A DNA stretch of 64,000 bases from Acinetobacter lactucae (GCF_001605885.1 NZ_LRPE01000036.1:1-64000), one strand, 5' to 3'; positions 20,321-30,374 are shown, counted from the stretch's first letter. The notes: generated from the sequence alone by a model not told the origin. Numbers and translations: made by a program.

Positions 20321-20399
20321 GAATGATGTGGGCATGCAGCGAAGTGGTACAGCATTTGCTGCATCTTTTTATTTAAAACAACAGAGGATAAAACCCCTT

Positions 20400-23099
20400 A
20401 TGCTGGTCAAGCTTTCATTTAGAAAAAGATTGCTACTTACAACATTATTATCTTTATCGGCAACACAGATTTTTGCATCGAATAACATTGAACAAATCCC
20501 GATTGGTAAATTACCCGAGTGGGTTATACCCGAATCTTATGATTTAGATTTTAAGATTGATCCCGCACAAAAAGGCTATACCGGTAAAACCATTATTCAT
20601 TTAAAACTGGCTCAAGCCACAGATCACATCTGGATTCATGGTAAATCTTTAACGGTTAAAGATGTGAATATTACATCGGCACAGGGTATTAAAACCAAGG
20701 CAAAATATGAGCAAGCCTCTGAAGTAGATGGGGTGAGTAAAATTAAACTTGCCAAAACCTTGCCCGCAGGACAGTATCAACTCGTTCTAGATTTTAATGC
20801 AGCGTATGACCAGCAGCTCGATGGTATTTATAAAATCGAGTTTGAGGGTAAACCTTATGTGATGACTCAAATGGAAGCAATTAGTGCACGCCAGTCATTT
20901 CCGTCATTTGATGAGCCACGTTTTAAAACGCCGTTTAATATTCGTTTGACGATTCCAAACAAATATTCAGGTTTTGCCAATACCCAGCAAACATCTGAGC
21001 AAGCAGAGAAGTCGGGTTGGAAAACACTCAGTTTTGCACAAACTAAACCATTGCCAACTTATTTACTTGCATTGGCTGTCGGGCCGTGGCAATTACAAAA
21101 AGGACCTGATATTGGAGCAACTTCATGGCGTAAGCAGCCGATCCAGTTACGTGGTATTGCACCCGATGCTAAAGCTGAAAAAATGCAGCATGCCTTATCT
21201 GAAACGCCAGCCATTTTAAAAACTTTAGAAGATTATTTTGCCTTTGGTTATCCATTTGACAAGCTAGATTTACTTGCAGCACCAGACTTTGCTGCTGGGG
21301 CTATGGAGAACCCGGGGTTAATTACTTTTAGAGATTATCTAATGTTGTTAGATAAGGACTCGCCAGTTTCTTTTGTACAGAATTCATTTAATGTCAATGC
21401 ACATGAGTTGGCGCATCAATGGTTCGGTGATGTCGTCACGATGCCGTGGTGGGATGACTTGTGGCTCAATGAATCTTTTGCCACATGGATGCAAAGTAAA
21501 ATTACTCAAAAATTACATCCCGAATTTAATGCTGACCTAGAACGTATTACAGACACCGCAGATGCGATGAAAAGTGACAGCTTAGTGAGTGTGCGCCGTA
21601 TTCGCCAGCCTATTTTAAGTAATGCCGATATTCAAACTGCTTTTGATGGTATTACTTACCAAAAAGGTGCAGCTATTTTAAATATGTTTGAAAACTATTT
21701 AGGTGAAGAAAAATTCAAACAAGGGGTGCGCAATTATATTAATAAGCACCAATATGGTAATGCGACAGCCAATGATTTAATTAGCGCTTTAGCAGAGCAG
21801 TCTGGACAAGGTGAGCGCTTTACTAGAGCGATGAAAAATTTTCTTGATCAACCTGGTGTGCCTTTAATTAATACCGCATTACAGCAAGAAGGCAATAAAG
21901 TCTTTTTAAATGTGAAGCAAAGCCGTTACTTACCTGTGGGTTCAAAAGGTGATGCAAGAAGCCTGTGGGGTGTACCATTATGTGTGCGTTATGAAGTTCC
22001 AAATGCAGGTAGTAAAGTGCAATGTGAATTGGTAGATCAGGCAGAAGCCAAAATTGAACTCAAAGGTGCCAGCCTTGGCAGTTGGTATATACCAAATGCA
22101 GATGCGGCAGGATACTACCAATTTAGTTTGCCACAAAAAGAATTTACTCGTCTGACTGCAGCTACAGAAAAGCTTTCTAACACTGAACAGTTAGCTTATG
22201 CCTATGCAATTTCAGCTGCATTTAACCACGGTGATATTAATTTGTTGGCTGTCGTAGATGCTGCGAAGAAATTCGCCAATTCAAATAGTCGACAAATTAG
22301 TACAGCGCTGTTTTCCCAGTTAAGTACCATTCAACGTCATGTATTGAAAACAGAAGCTGAACGTGAACATTTTAGAAAAGTTTTGGCAAATTTATATTTA
22401 CCTAAATTAAATCAGTTGGGTTATGTCAGCAAAACAGGTGAATCAGCTGAAGACAGTTTATGGCGTAGTGAGTTAGTTAGATTTCTTGCTTTAGATATTC
22501 AAGTTCCTGAAGTTCGTACCCAACTGTTAAAACAGTCAGATGCACTCTTTGCTCAAAAGCAGCTTAACTTTGCTGAAGTAACCCCTGAATTATTGCCAAC
22601 TATTTTAGCTGTACGTGTACAAGAAAAAGACCAACCTGCTTTTGATCGTTTATCTGGAGAGTTACAACGCGTGACTCAACCGACACAACGTCTTGCAATT
22701 CTTACGGCTCTAGGTTCAGCAAATCAAGAAGCAACACGCCAACAAGCACGACAGTTGATTTTAAACCCACGTGTTAAAGTTGGTGAAGTTCGTACCGTGG
22801 TCAACTCAATCAATAATTATGGAGATGAGCAAGGTGGCTTATGGTCTTGGTTTAAAGTAAATCATGACGCCGTGTTTGATCGTTTAGGTAAATCTTCGGC
22901 TGGGCGTTTTCCTGCAATGTTTAGTGGGGCCGCATGTACCCAACAACAGGCAGTCCAGTTAAATGACTTTTTTGCACCACGAACTAAAGAATTGGTTGGG
23001 GTGGAAAGAGGATTGAAACAGACCAAAGAGCGAATTCAACTCTGCGAATCTTTGGTGGTAAAACAAGATGGATCAATTGTGCAACAGTTAAAGTTATAA
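20400..23099 (+). CDS. Secreted M1-family metallo-aminopeptidase
   Basis: Cuts N-terminal residues from peptides. A signal peptide is encoded from the ATG at 20400 (MLVKLSFRKRLLLTTLLSL...QIFA); AGAGGA lies about 11 bases upstream, so I prefer this start to the one at 20328. The mature protein has the exopeptidase motif GAMEN, the zinc motif HELAHQWFGD (His335, Glu336, His339) and the third ligand Glu358 in LWLNESFATW. It ends in an ERAP1-like helical C-terminal domain. About 899 residues in all, unlike cytoplasmic PepN, which lacks a signal peptide. It follows the TonB receptor on the same strand, suggesting peptide cleavage coupled to import. Confidence 0.93.
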   Translation: MLVKLSFRKRLLLTTLLSLSATQIFASNNIEQIPIGKLPEWVIPESYDLDFKIDPAQKGYTGKTIIHLKLAQATDHIWIHGKSLTVKDVNITSAQGIKTKAKYEQASEVDGVSKIKLAKTLPAGQYQLVLDFNAAYDQQLDGIYKIEFEGKPYVMTQMEAISARQSFPSFDEPRFKTPFNIRLTIPNKYSGFANTQQTSEQAEKSGWKTLSFAQTKPLPTYLLALAVGPWQLQKGPDIGATSWRKQPIQLRGIAPDAKAEKMQHALSETPAILKTLEDYFAFGYPFDKLDLLAAPDFAAGAMENPGLITFRDYLMLLDKDSPVSFVQNSFNVNAHELAHQWFGDVVTMPWWDDLWLNESFATWMQSKITQKLHPEFNADLERITDTADAMKSDSLVSVRRIRQPILSNADIQTAFDGITYQKGAAILNMFENYLGEEKFKQGVRNYINKHQYGNATANDLISALAEQSGQGERFTRAMKNFLDQPGVPLINTALQQEGNKVFLNVKQSRYLPVGSKGDARSLWGVPLCVRYEVPNAGSKVQCELVDQAEAKIELKGASLGSWYIPNADAAGYYQFSLPQKEFTRLTAATEKLSNTEQLAYAYAISAAFNHGDINLLAVVDAAKKFANSNSRQISTALFSQLSTIQRHVLKTEAEREHFRKVLANLYLPKLNQLGYVSKTGESAEDSLWRSELVRFLALDIQVPEVRTQLLKQSDALFAQKQLNFAEVTPELLPTILAVRVQEKDQPAFDRLSGELQRVTQPTQRLAILTALGSANQEATRQQARQLILNPRVKVGEVRTVVNSINNYGDEQGGLWSWFKVNHDAVFDRLGKSSAGRFPAMFSGAACTQQQAVQLNDFFAPRTKELVGVERGLKQTKERIQLCESLVVKQDGSIVQQLKL

Positions 23100-23113
23100 T
23101 TGATTCAAACATG

Positions 23114-23147
23114 AAAAAAGCCAACTGATCGTAGTTGGCTTTTTTTA
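23114..23147. terminator. Bidirectional terminator between the M1 peptidase gene and trpG
   Basis: Stem AGCCAACT/AGTTGGCT flanked by A6 and T7 runs, between converging genes. Confidence 0.85.
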
Positions 23148-23196
23148 TTAAGGATTCTTATCAAATTACTTTTAAAACAATCTATTTACGGCTGCC

Positions 23197-23781
23197 TTAT
23201 GCATAAATATCTAAAAAGTTTTTAAAGATTTGATGGCCATGTTGACTCAAAATTGATTCTGGATGGAACTGCACGCCTTCAACAGGCAATGTCTTATGTT
23301 TAACACCCATGATTTCTTCCATTGAGCCATCTGCTTCGTTGGTCCAACACGTTACTTCAAGGCAATCAGGCAGTGTTTGCTGATCAATCACCAAAGAGTG
23401 ATAACGAGTTGCAGAGAATGGGCTAGGAAGATTACTGAAAATACCTTTATTACTGTGGTACATATCAGATAAACGTCCGTGCATCACCGTTTTGGCTCTT
23501 ACAATGTTTCCGCCAAAAGCTTGCCCAATACTTTGATGCCCTAAACACACGCCAAGCAAAGGTATTTTTCCGGCAAAGTGATTAATTGCAGGAATTGAAA
23601 TACCAGCTTCGCTTGGAGAACAAGGACCAGGACCAATAACCAGATATTTAGGTTGCCATCGTTCAATATCCTCTAATGTGACTTGATCATTGCGAACTAC
23701 TTTTACTTCCTGATTCAACTCGCCAAAATATTGGACGATGTTGTAGGTAAAAGAGTCGTAATTGTCGATCATTAGAAGCAT
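23197..23781 (-). CDS. trpG: Anthranilate synthase glutamine amidotransferase component
   Basis: Supplies ammonia from glutamine to TrpE, and in some species to PabB. The 194-residue class I amidotransferase has the oxyanion loop VIGPGPCSP, the nucleophile in [11 protein letters not shown] (Cys about 80) and the catalytic His/Glu in [10 protein letters not shown]. It is a stand-alone component; trpE is not in the window. trpD and trpC, which I recall as directly following trpG in Acinetobacter, are instead 6 kb away, with two plus-strand genes in between. Confidence 0.95.
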   Translation of the reverse strand: MLLMIDNYDSFTYNIVQYFGELNQEVKVVRNDQVTLEDIERWQPKYLVIGPGPCSPSEAGISIPAINHFAGKIPLLGVCLGHQSIGQAFGGNIVRAKTVMHGRLSDMYHSNKGIFSNLPSPFSATRYHSLVIDQQTLPDCLEVTCWTNEADGSMEEIMGVKHKTLPVEGVQFHPESILSQHGHQIFKNFLDIYA

Positions 23782-23882
23782 TTTTAGCTAAACCTCTTGA
23801 TATTTAATGTTTTTTTCAATAGTGCTGTTTTGAATACCCGTTTGGCTACCCATTTTGAAATTAGTGCTCAATTCATTGAACA

Positions 23883-23908
23883 AAAATAAAGCCGTTATCT
23901 AAGCGGCT
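23883..23908 (-). terminator. Weak terminator of the GNAT gene
   Basis: Stem AGCCG/CGGCT with a 9-base loop. On the minus strand it is followed by TTTATTTTTG. Confidence 0.5.
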
Positions 23909-24025
23909 AATGTACCAGAATTTCCTTGTCTTGTAATAACTTCATGCTTTATTGCTAGCAAAAGCATATTAATAATTATAAGTCGATGTATTTTCTAAAC
24001 TAAAAGTGTGGAGCAAATTGATCAT

Positions 24026-24487
24026 TTAATTTGAAGATATCTCTTTATTATTAGGCAAAATCTGCCATACAAAATTTTCTTGATTCAGTGGAGTAAACCC
24101 TATTTTTTCATAGAGCCATGAGGCTGTACTGGTAAGTAACATAATTCTGCGAAGTTTAAGAGACTCCAAGTGTTCTAAGCAACATTCCATTAGCCATCGT
24201 CCTAATCCCAATTTTTGAAACTCATTGATGATAAAAACATCTTTTACATAAGCAAAGGTTGCATAGTCTGTAATGATACGAGCAAGTCCAATTTGTTGGT
24301 TGTTCGGATCATATAACCCAAAGCACAAACTGTTTTGTATAGCGGTTTGCATTGTTTCTAAATCGATCCCTTTTGCCCATTTTGAATGGTATAGAAACGA
24401 ATGAATCACTTTTATGTCGAGTTTAGAGGGATCTGTAGAAACGGTATAATGATCATCACGTGTGGCTGTGAAATTAGATACCTGCAT
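24026..24487 (-). CDS. GNAT family N-acetyltransferase
   Basis: Transfers acetyl from acetyl-CoA to an unknown amine substrate. It is 153 residues; the acetyl-CoA loop is recognisable as NEFQKLGLGRWLMECC (R/Q-x-x-G-x-G/A at about residues 95-110), preceded by VKDVFII (beta4) and followed by SWLYEKIGFTP, the usual YxKxGF end motif. It sits alone between trpG and a peptide-transport operon. No close functional family is evident to me. Confidence 0.85.
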   Translation of the reverse strand: MQVSNFTATRDDHYTVSTDPSKLDIKVIHSFLYHSKWAKGIDLETMQTAIQNSLCFGLYDPNNQQIGLARIITDYATFAYVKDVFIINEFQKLGLGRWLMECCLEHLESLKLRRIMLLTSTASWLYEKIGFTPLNQENFVWQILPNNKEISSN

Positions 24488-24807
24488 AGGGAAACCCTTT
24501 AATTCAAAGAAATATTGAATACGGTTAAAAATAGCATGGTGCTTAAAAAGTTCTCTTCAAAACTACTTTTTTATAGTTACGATTATGTTTCTTAATTATA
24601 AAAATTCTTAATGGCTATTAGTTGTGGAGTTATCAATGAATAAGGACTTTTTATTTTATTAGTTAAAAACAGGGAGATTTTTTAGAAATTTATTTAACTA
24701 AATCAGCTTTAATAGCTTTTAATTAAAAAATAGAGATAAAGACAATAAAGGCAGAATAAGCTTTTCATTGGAAATAAAAAACTATTCTGCCTTAGTCACA
24801 AAAAAGT
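24488..24807. other. Spacer upstream of the GNAT gene
   Basis: 320 AT-rich bases. Besides the candidate terminator at 24748-24793 I see nothing gene-like on either strand. Confidence 0.5.
24748..24793 (-). terminator. Candidate terminator of the POT/Xaa-Pro peptidase operon
   Basis: Perfect 11-bp stem AAGGCAGAATA/TATTCTGCCTT with a 24-base loop just after the peptidase stop. The T-tract on the minus strand is interrupted, so efficiency is uncertain. Confidence 0.5.
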
Positions 24808-26610
24808 TTAAATCTTACGTGTGTTATAAATTAGCCAATCTAAAACATCGCCAGACAAATGTTCAGCGAGTCTTTCTTGGACAGTTTGATGGTAACCATT
24901 TAACCAGTCTTTCTCTTCATTCGTTAGCAGATCTACAACGATACAATCTAAATGTATTGGGCACATCGTGAGTGTTTCAAACTCTAAAAATTCACCATAG
25001 GTTTTTTCAAACCCAGAGTGAACCCTGTTTGCAACCAAATTCTCAATACGAATACCGTATTGCCCTTCATGGTACAGACCTGGTTCATTAGAGAGAATCA
25101 TACCTTCACGCAATTTACTGTACGCATGAACAGGAGCGTAATAAGAAAGTACTTGCGGTCCTTCGTGTACGTTAAGCGCAAAGCCTACGCCATGACCTGT
25201 GCCGTGGCGATAATCTAAACCATGTTGCCATAAAGTATGGCGACAAATTGAATCGAGTAGAGGTGCAGCTAAACCTTCTGGATAAATGGTTTTTGCCAAA
25301 GCAATGTGACATTTTAAAACCAGCGTATAGTCACGCTTTTGTTGCTCCGTTGGTGTACCTACAGGAACCACACGAGTAATATCCGTTGTTCCATCTACAT
25401 ATTGCCCGCCAGAGTCAATCAACAATAAACCATCACCTTCAATGAATGAGTATTGCTCTGGAGTTGCACGGTAGTGAGGTAGAGCACCATTGGCGTTAAA
25501 GCCTGCAATCGTTGAAAAACTTGGGCCTATAAATCCATCTTGCTGAGCGCGGTAGGCAGTAATTTTCTCATCGATAGTCAGTTCTGAAATGCGTTCATCC
25601 TGATGAAGTGCTTTTTCTAGCCAATGGAAAAAGTGACAAAGCGCGACTCCATCTTTAAGCATGGCATGGCGGATATGAGCAATTTCGCTTTCATGCTTAC
25701 GCGATTTAAAAAGCGTACTTGGATTGATGTCGTATACAACCTGAATATCTTTTGCGATGGCTTGTTCATGAAAAATTGATACTTTTGCTGGATCTAAAAG
25801 TACAGAAGCATCAGTAATATTCGCTAAAAACTGAGCCGTATCTTCATAATCACGAATTTCAATACCATCGGCTACAAAAGCTTGTTGAATGCTTGAATCT
25901 AGTTTTCTACTATCAATAAACAGAACAGCTTGTTCTGCATTAATGTAAAAATGAGAAAGAAAAACAGGGTTGTATTCTACGTCTTGTCCACGTGCATTTA
26001 AGACCCATGCAATATCATCTAAAGATGAAATGAAATGCCCAGAAATATTCTTGCTATGTAAAGTCTCACGAATCGCCTGAATTTTTTCTTTACGAGATAG
26101 GGCATTTAACCCTTCAGGCATTAAATAGATTTTTTCAGATGGTAGTTCTGGGCGGTCTAACCAAATCTCTCCAACTAAATCTTTTTGAGTCTCGAGTTTA
26201 TAGCTATGAACTCGTGCAGTATGTTCGAGTGCTTTAAATTGTTGAATAGATAAGGTATGTCCATTTACCGCAATGATCGAATCTGCTGCTAAGTTTTGTG
26301 CAATCCAAGCTAAATGTGTTGAAGACTCATCATTTGTTAATTTTTGAAGATTAAAGCCAGTTCCAACAAGTTGTTGCTCGGCTTGTACCCAATAGCGACC
26401 ATCTGCCCATAGGCCAGCAAAGTTTTGCGTCACGACTAATGTACCAACAGAGCCACTAAAACCACTGAGCCATTGTCTTGCCTTCCAATAGTCGGGTAAA
26501 TATTCTGACATGTGGGGATCGGCACTCATCACAACAAATGCATCAATCTGCTGATTGCGCATGAGTTCGCGAAGTTTCTCTAGTTTTTCTGGAACAGTTA
26601 AAACGCTCAT
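24808..26610 (-). CDS. pepP: Xaa-Pro aminopeptidase, M24 family
   Basis: Removes an N-terminal residue preceding proline. The 600-residue protein is the long form with two creatinase-like N-terminal domains and a C-terminal pita-bread domain, as in eukaryotic aminopeptidase P1. Dinuclear metal ligands are visible in LLLIDSGGQYVDGTTDITR (two Asp), HGTGHGVGFALNVHEGP (His) and ILSNEPGLY and GIRIENL (two Glu). No signal peptide, so it is cytoplasmic. Its ATG overlaps the stop of the upstream peptide transporter by four bases, so imported proline-containing peptides are its likely substrates. The symbol is by function; the protein is larger than E. coli PepP. Confidence 0.92.
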   Translation of the reverse strand: MSVLTVPEKLEKLRELMRNQQIDAFVVMSADPHMSEYLPDYWKARQWLSGFSGSVGTLVVTQNFAGLWADGRYWVQAEQQLVGTGFNLQKLTNDESSTHLAWIAQNLAADSIIAVNGHTLSIQQFKALEHTARVHSYKLETQKDLVGEIWLDRPELPSEKIYLMPEGLNALSRKEKIQAIRETLHSKNISGHFISSLDDIAWVLNARGQDVEYNPVFLSHFYINAEQAVLFIDSRKLDSSIQQAFVADGIEIRDYEDTAQFLANITDASVLLDPAKVSIFHEQAIAKDIQVVYDINPSTLFKSRKHESEIAHIRHAMLKDGVALCHFFHWLEKALHQDERISELTIDEKITAYRAQQDGFIGPSFSTIAGFNANGALPHYRATPEQYSFIEGDGLLLIDSGGQYVDGTTDITRVVPVGTPTEQQKRDYTLVLKCHIALAKTIYPEGLAAPLLDSICRHTLWQHGLDYRHGTGHGVGFALNVHEGPQVLSYYAPVHAYSKLREGMILSNEPGLYHEGQYGIRIENLVANRVHSGFEKTYGEFLEFETLTMCPIHLDCIVVDLLTNEEKDWLNGYHQTVQERLAEHLSGDVLDWLIYNTRKI

Positions 26611-28148
26611 ATAGTTTCCAAGTCAGGTTGAACTTTACTGGTACTTTTGTTCATTAATCTATTAATAGGTTTCTTTAATAAAAATAACACGATTGCGCCA
26701 ATCACTAATGCCAAAACACATCGCATAAAAAGAGTAGGTAAATGGTCAATACTATCTGATGACACGTGCCCACCAATGAGACCAGCGATGAGATTACCTA
26801 ACGCTGACCCAGTAAACCATAGGCCCATAATTTGACCACGTATAACATCAGGTGCAAGTTTGGTCATGGTTGATAAGCCAATCGGGCTTAAACAAAGTTC
26901 ACCTATGGTAAGTAAAAATATAGTACCTACTAACCAAAATGGTGAAACTAAGCCACCAGAAATTGCAAAACGACTGGCAAAAGACATAACGAGAAAGCCG
27001 CCTGCTGCAAGCAACAATGCAATGATAAATTTACTGATATAATTCGGATCTTTATTCGATTTACCTAGTCTCGCCCATAGCCAAGCCGCAATTGGAGCGA
27101 AGATAATAATAAACAGGGCATTGATTGATTGGAACCATACAGTTGGTATTTCAAAACCGAAAACCATACGATCTGTATAATCTTGTGCAAACAAATTAAA
27201 AGATGTCGGTTTCTGTTCAAAAGCAGACCAGAACAATGCGGATGTGGCTAATAAAACGAAGCAAATAATAATTTTAAATTTATCATGTTGTTCTAAATTC
27301 AAGAAAAATAATAAATAAGCAAAGTAAGCGATAATACCAACGCCGATTCCAACTGTTAAATAAGTTGCTACCGCGACTGGATTAATATGAATGACATCAA
27401 ACAAAGTAAGGACAATAATAACTCCGACAGAAAGTAAAAAAGAGAAAGCAATTTTTGGCGCATTTTTATTTTCTACGACGGGTTTATTGCAATTGTCATT
27501 TTCTTGACGTAACTCATTGAAAGTTTGTAGCTGTGGAATAGCAAATGCTCGGAAAATAAGTAAAGCAACTAACATTCCAAGGCCGCCAATTCCAAAACCT
27601 AAGTGCCAGCCATGTTCACGAGCTAATATACCCGTAATGAGTGGGGCGATAAACGAACCCATATTAATCCCCATATAAAAAATGGAGAAACCGGCATCTC
27701 GTCTACTATCCTGAGCCTTATATAATGTTCCGACAATGACTGAAATACAGGTTTTAAATAATCCTGAACCAATAACAATAAGAACTAAACCGAAATAAAA
27801 GAAGAATTGATCAAAGAGTGCGGTTAGGGCAATCGATAAATGGCCTAGCGCAATAATAATGGAACCATACCAGACCGATCGCGCCTGACCTAACCAATTA
27901 TCGGCAATCCAACCACCGAAAACGGTCATTAAATACATGGAACCTGCAAATAACCCAACAATTGCTGCTGCGGTTGGACGGTCAAGGCCTAAACCGCCGT
28001 CATTGACCATTGCAACCATATAAAGAACCAATAAGGGCCGAATTCCATAGTAAGAAAAGCGTTCCCATAGCTCTGTAAAAAATAAAGTTTTTAGGGGTTT
28101 TGGGTGGCCGAAAAAAGCTCTGTCATATTGTTCGATTTCATGCTTCAT
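26607..28148 (-). CDS. POT/PTR2 family proton-coupled di/tripeptide transporter
   Basis: Imports short peptides with protons. About 513 residues with 12-14 membrane helices. The N-terminus has the POT motif FFTELWERFSYYGIRPLL (ExxERFxYY), followed by GLFAGSMYLMTVFGGWIAD and FSIFYMGINMGSFIAPLI, the second family signature. I prefer the ATG at 28148 over 28166 because AAAGGA lies 6 bases before it. Its last four bases overlap the start of the Xaa-Pro peptidase gene, giving a peptide uptake-and-cleavage unit. Confidence 0.94.
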   Translation of the reverse strand: MKHEIEQYDRAFFGHPKPLKTLFFTELWERFSYYGIRPLLVLYMVAMVNDGGLGLDRPTAAAIVGLFAGSMYLMTVFGGWIADNWLGQARSVWYGSIIIALGHLSIALTALFDQFFFYFGLVLIVIGSGLFKTCISVIVGTLYKAQDSRRDAGFSIFYMGINMGSFIAPLITGILAREHGWHLGFGIGGLGMLVALLIFRAFAIPQLQTFNELRQENDNCNKPVVENKNAPKIAFSFLLSVGVIIVLTLFDVIHINPVAVATYLTVGIGVGIIAYFAYLLFFLNLEQHDKFKIIICFVLLATSALFWSAFEQKPTSFNLFAQDYTDRMVFGFEIPTVWFQSINALFIIIFAPIAAWLWARLGKSNKDPNYISKFIIALLLAAGGFLVMSFASRFAISGGLVSPFWLVGTIFLLTIGELCLSPIGLSTMTKLAPDVIRGQIMGLWFTGSALGNLIAGLIGGHVSSDSIDHLPTLFMRCVLALVIGAIVLFLLKKPINRLMNKSTSKVQPDLETI

Positions 28149-28793
28149 TTCAAATCCTTTGAACATATTTGTAATTTAGATAAAACAAAACTTTTAGTTT
28201 GTTTAATTATAAAAAAAAGTTATGTTTTATTTTTTAGATTTTTTAAAGTGAAAAAGCAAGTTGGTCATGTATAAAAAAGGTATATAACAAATGGTAAAAA
28301 TTAGAAGGGGAAATTATCAGCGAAAAAGATTCTTCTTGGCGCACCAAAGCTGACCAAGTCTTGCTTTAGTACAAACAGTTATATAAGAAAAATTAGAATA
28401 ATATTTTAAAGCTTTAGAGTTCCTATGGATGAATATGAACCATTAGATTACTCCATTTTCAAAATCTCTATTTAGAAGTAGTTTTTTTCTAGAACCTTTT
28501 TTGGCAAAGCTTGTAGTAGGCAACATGGTCTTAGCTCTAGCTTAAAAATTTTATATAAAATAGATTATTATTTTCATGCATTGCAGTAACAAAGTCGGCT
28601 TTCTATATAAGAAAGTATTATGATCATGATTGACTGGTAGATATTGATGCGATGATTCATATTGGCGCAACAATTTTGCACTAAATTAGGGCGATTGCGA
28701 GCTATTCTTGTATGCCATAATTTGAAAATGTCTGAATATGGTGCATTTAACTATGCAAACAGTATAATGGGTTCGAGACAAGGGGCCTGAATC
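28149..28793. other. Long spacer between the peptide transporter and glnA
   Basis: About 645 bases with no sizeable open frame. I see a TATAAT at 28763-28768 without a good -35, TGCACTA at 28675-28681 and TGGTGCA at 28739-28745, which resemble halves of an NtrC site but lie 64 bases apart. CTTGG and CCAAG flank about 14 bases near 28337-28362. A small RNA cannot be excluded, but nothing here is convincing. Confidence 0.4.
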
Positions 28794-28862
28794 ATGGATA
28801 GTTATAAGCAATTCAATGTTTTAGGTAAGTCTTATAAAGTTGGTATGAGAATTGCTATATAA
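28794..28862 (+). CDS. Possible 22-residue leader peptide upstream of glnA
   Basis: An ATG at 28794 is preceded, 8 bases away, by AAGGGG, a good Shine-Dalgarno sequence. The frame reads MDSYKQFNVLGKSYKVGMRI then AI and stops at TAA 28862, 54 bases before glnA. It lies 25 bases after a TATAAT. After it comes a small hairpin GCACTT-AAC-AAGTGC at 28880-28894. It could be a regulatory upstream ORF; no run of one amino acid points to attenuation by a specific tRNA. Chance occurrence is possible at this length. Confidence 0.35.
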   Translation: MDSYKQFNVLGKSYKVGMRIAI

Positions 28863-28916
28863 ATACCAGCAACTAACACGCACTTAACAAGTGCAACAAA
28901 ATTTCATTGGAGCAAA

Positions 28917-30332
28917 ATGAGCATGGCGAACAAGGTCCTTCAACTCATACAAGAAAGTGGCGCAAAATGGGTCGATTTTCGCTTTACTGATACTAAGGGT
29001 AAAGAACAGCACGTAACTTACCCAGCTGATTCTATTGATGAAGATACTTTTGAAGACGGTAAAATGTTTGATGGTTCTTCAATCGCTGGTTGGAAAGGCA
29101 TTGAAGCATCTGACATGATTTTACGTCCAGATGCAGAAACTGGTTTCATCGACCCGTTCTTTGCTGAACCAACTGTAGTTGTGACTTGTGACGTTATTGA
29201 ACCTTCAACAGGTCAAGGTTATGAGCGTGACCCACGTTCGATTGCTCGCCGTGCAGAAGAATACTTAAAATCTACAGGTATCGGTGATACTGCATTCTTC
29301 GGTCCAGAACCAGAATTCTTTGTTTTTGACGAAGTGAAATGGGACATTGATATGTCTGGCGCTCGTCATACATTAATCGCTGAAGAAGCTGCTTGGTCTA
29401 CTGGTAAAGATTACGAGTCTGGTAACTCTGGTCACCGTCCACGTGTTAAAGGTGGTTACTTCCCAGTTCCTCCAGTTGATTCTTCACAAGATATGCGTGC
29501 AGAAATGTGTGCAAAAATCGAAGACATCATGGGCCCAGGTCGTGTAGAAGTACATCACCACGAAGTTGCTTCTTGCCAGTTAGAAATTGGTGTGAGCTTC
29601 AATACTCTTGTTCGTAAAGCTGACGAAGTTCAACAGTTCAAATATGCTGTTTGGAACGTTGCTCACCAATATGCAAAAACTGCAACCTTTATGCCTAAAC
29701 CAATGGTAGGTGATAACGGTTCTGGTATGCACGTTCATATGTCTATCTCTAAAGATGGCAAGAACTTGTTTGCTGGTGATGAATATGCAGGCCTTTCAGA
29801 AATGGCATTGTATTTCATCGGTGGTATTATCAAGCACGCTCGTGCATTGAATGCAATCACAAACCCATCTACAAACTCATACAAGCGTTTGGTTCCTCAC
29901 TTCGAAGCACCAATTATGCTTGCTTACTCAGCGCGTAACCGTTCTGCTTCTATCCGTATTCCATACGTTTCTAGCCCTAAAGGTAAGCGTATCGAAGCTC
30001 GTTTCCCAGACCCAATGATGAACCCGTACCTAGGTTTTGCTGCATTGTTAATGGCTGGTATCGACGGTATCCAAAACAAGATCCATCCGGGCGAAGCTGC
30101 TGATAAGAACTTGTATGATCTTCCTCCAGAAGAAGAAGCAAAAATCCCAACAGTTGCTCATAGCTTAGATATGGCTCTTGAAGCACTTCAAGCAGATCAC
30201 GAATTCTTGTTAAAAGGCGGCGTGTTCACTAAAGAAATGCTTGATGCATACATCGAACTTAAAACTGAAGATGTACGTCGTCTTAACACGACTACTCACC
30301 CAGTTGAATTTGATATGTACTACAGCTTGTAA
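28917..30332 (+). CDS. glnA: Glutamine synthetase type I
   Basis: Makes glutamine from glutamate, ammonia and ATP; forms a cytoplasmic dodecamer. The 471-residue chain has the N-terminal [18 protein letters not shown], the metal-binding [15 protein letters not shown], the ATP-binding [16 protein letters not shown] and the adenylylation site NLYDLPPEE (Tyr near residue 400), so activity is probably controlled by AMP addition. A second ATG at 28923 is possible; the GGAG at 28909-28912 is close to the first ATG and about 10 bases from the second. It is followed by its own terminator. A long leader with a possible upstream ORF precedes it. Confidence 0.98.
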   Translation: MSMANKVLQLIQESGAKWVDFRFTDTKGKEQHVTYPADSIDEDTFEDGKMFDGSSIAGWKGIEASDMILRPDAETGFIDPFFAEPTVVVTCDVIEPSTGQGYERDPRSIARRAEEYLKSTGIGDTAFFGPEPEFFVFDEVKWDIDMSGARHTLIAEEAAWSTGKDYESGNSGHRPRVKGGYFPVPPVDSSQDMRAEMCAKIEDIMGPGRVEVHHHEVASCQLEIGVSFNTLVRKADEVQQFKYAVWNVAHQYAKTATFMPKPMVGDNGSGMHVHMSISKDGKNLFAGDEYAGLSEMALYFIGGIIKHARALNAITNPSTNSYKRLVPHFEAPIMLAYSARNRSASIRIPYVSSPKGKRIEARFPDPMMNPYLGFAALLMAGIDGIQNKIHPGEAADKNLYDLPPEEEAKIPTVAHSLDMALEALQADHEFLLKGGVFTKEMLDAYIELKTEDVRRLNTTTHPVEFDMYYSL

Positions 30333-30344
30333 TACGTATTTCAT

Positions 30345-30374
30345 AAAAAAGCCTGCATATGCAGGCTTTTTTAT
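30345..30374 (+). terminator. Terminator of glnA
   Basis: 12-bp stem AAAAAAGCCTGC/GCAGGCTTTTTT with a 4-base loop, ending in a T-run. Confidence 0.9.

Noticed and set aside
28337..28362. Inverted CTTGG/CCAAG in the long glnA spacer as a small RNA
   Set aside because: Short arms, no promoter and no terminator make it unsupported.
28661..28682. Possible sigma-54 promoter (TTGGCGCA...TTTTGCA) upstream of glnA
   Set aside because: The GG and GC elements are 12 bases apart rather than the required 10, and TGGCGC differs from TGGCAC.
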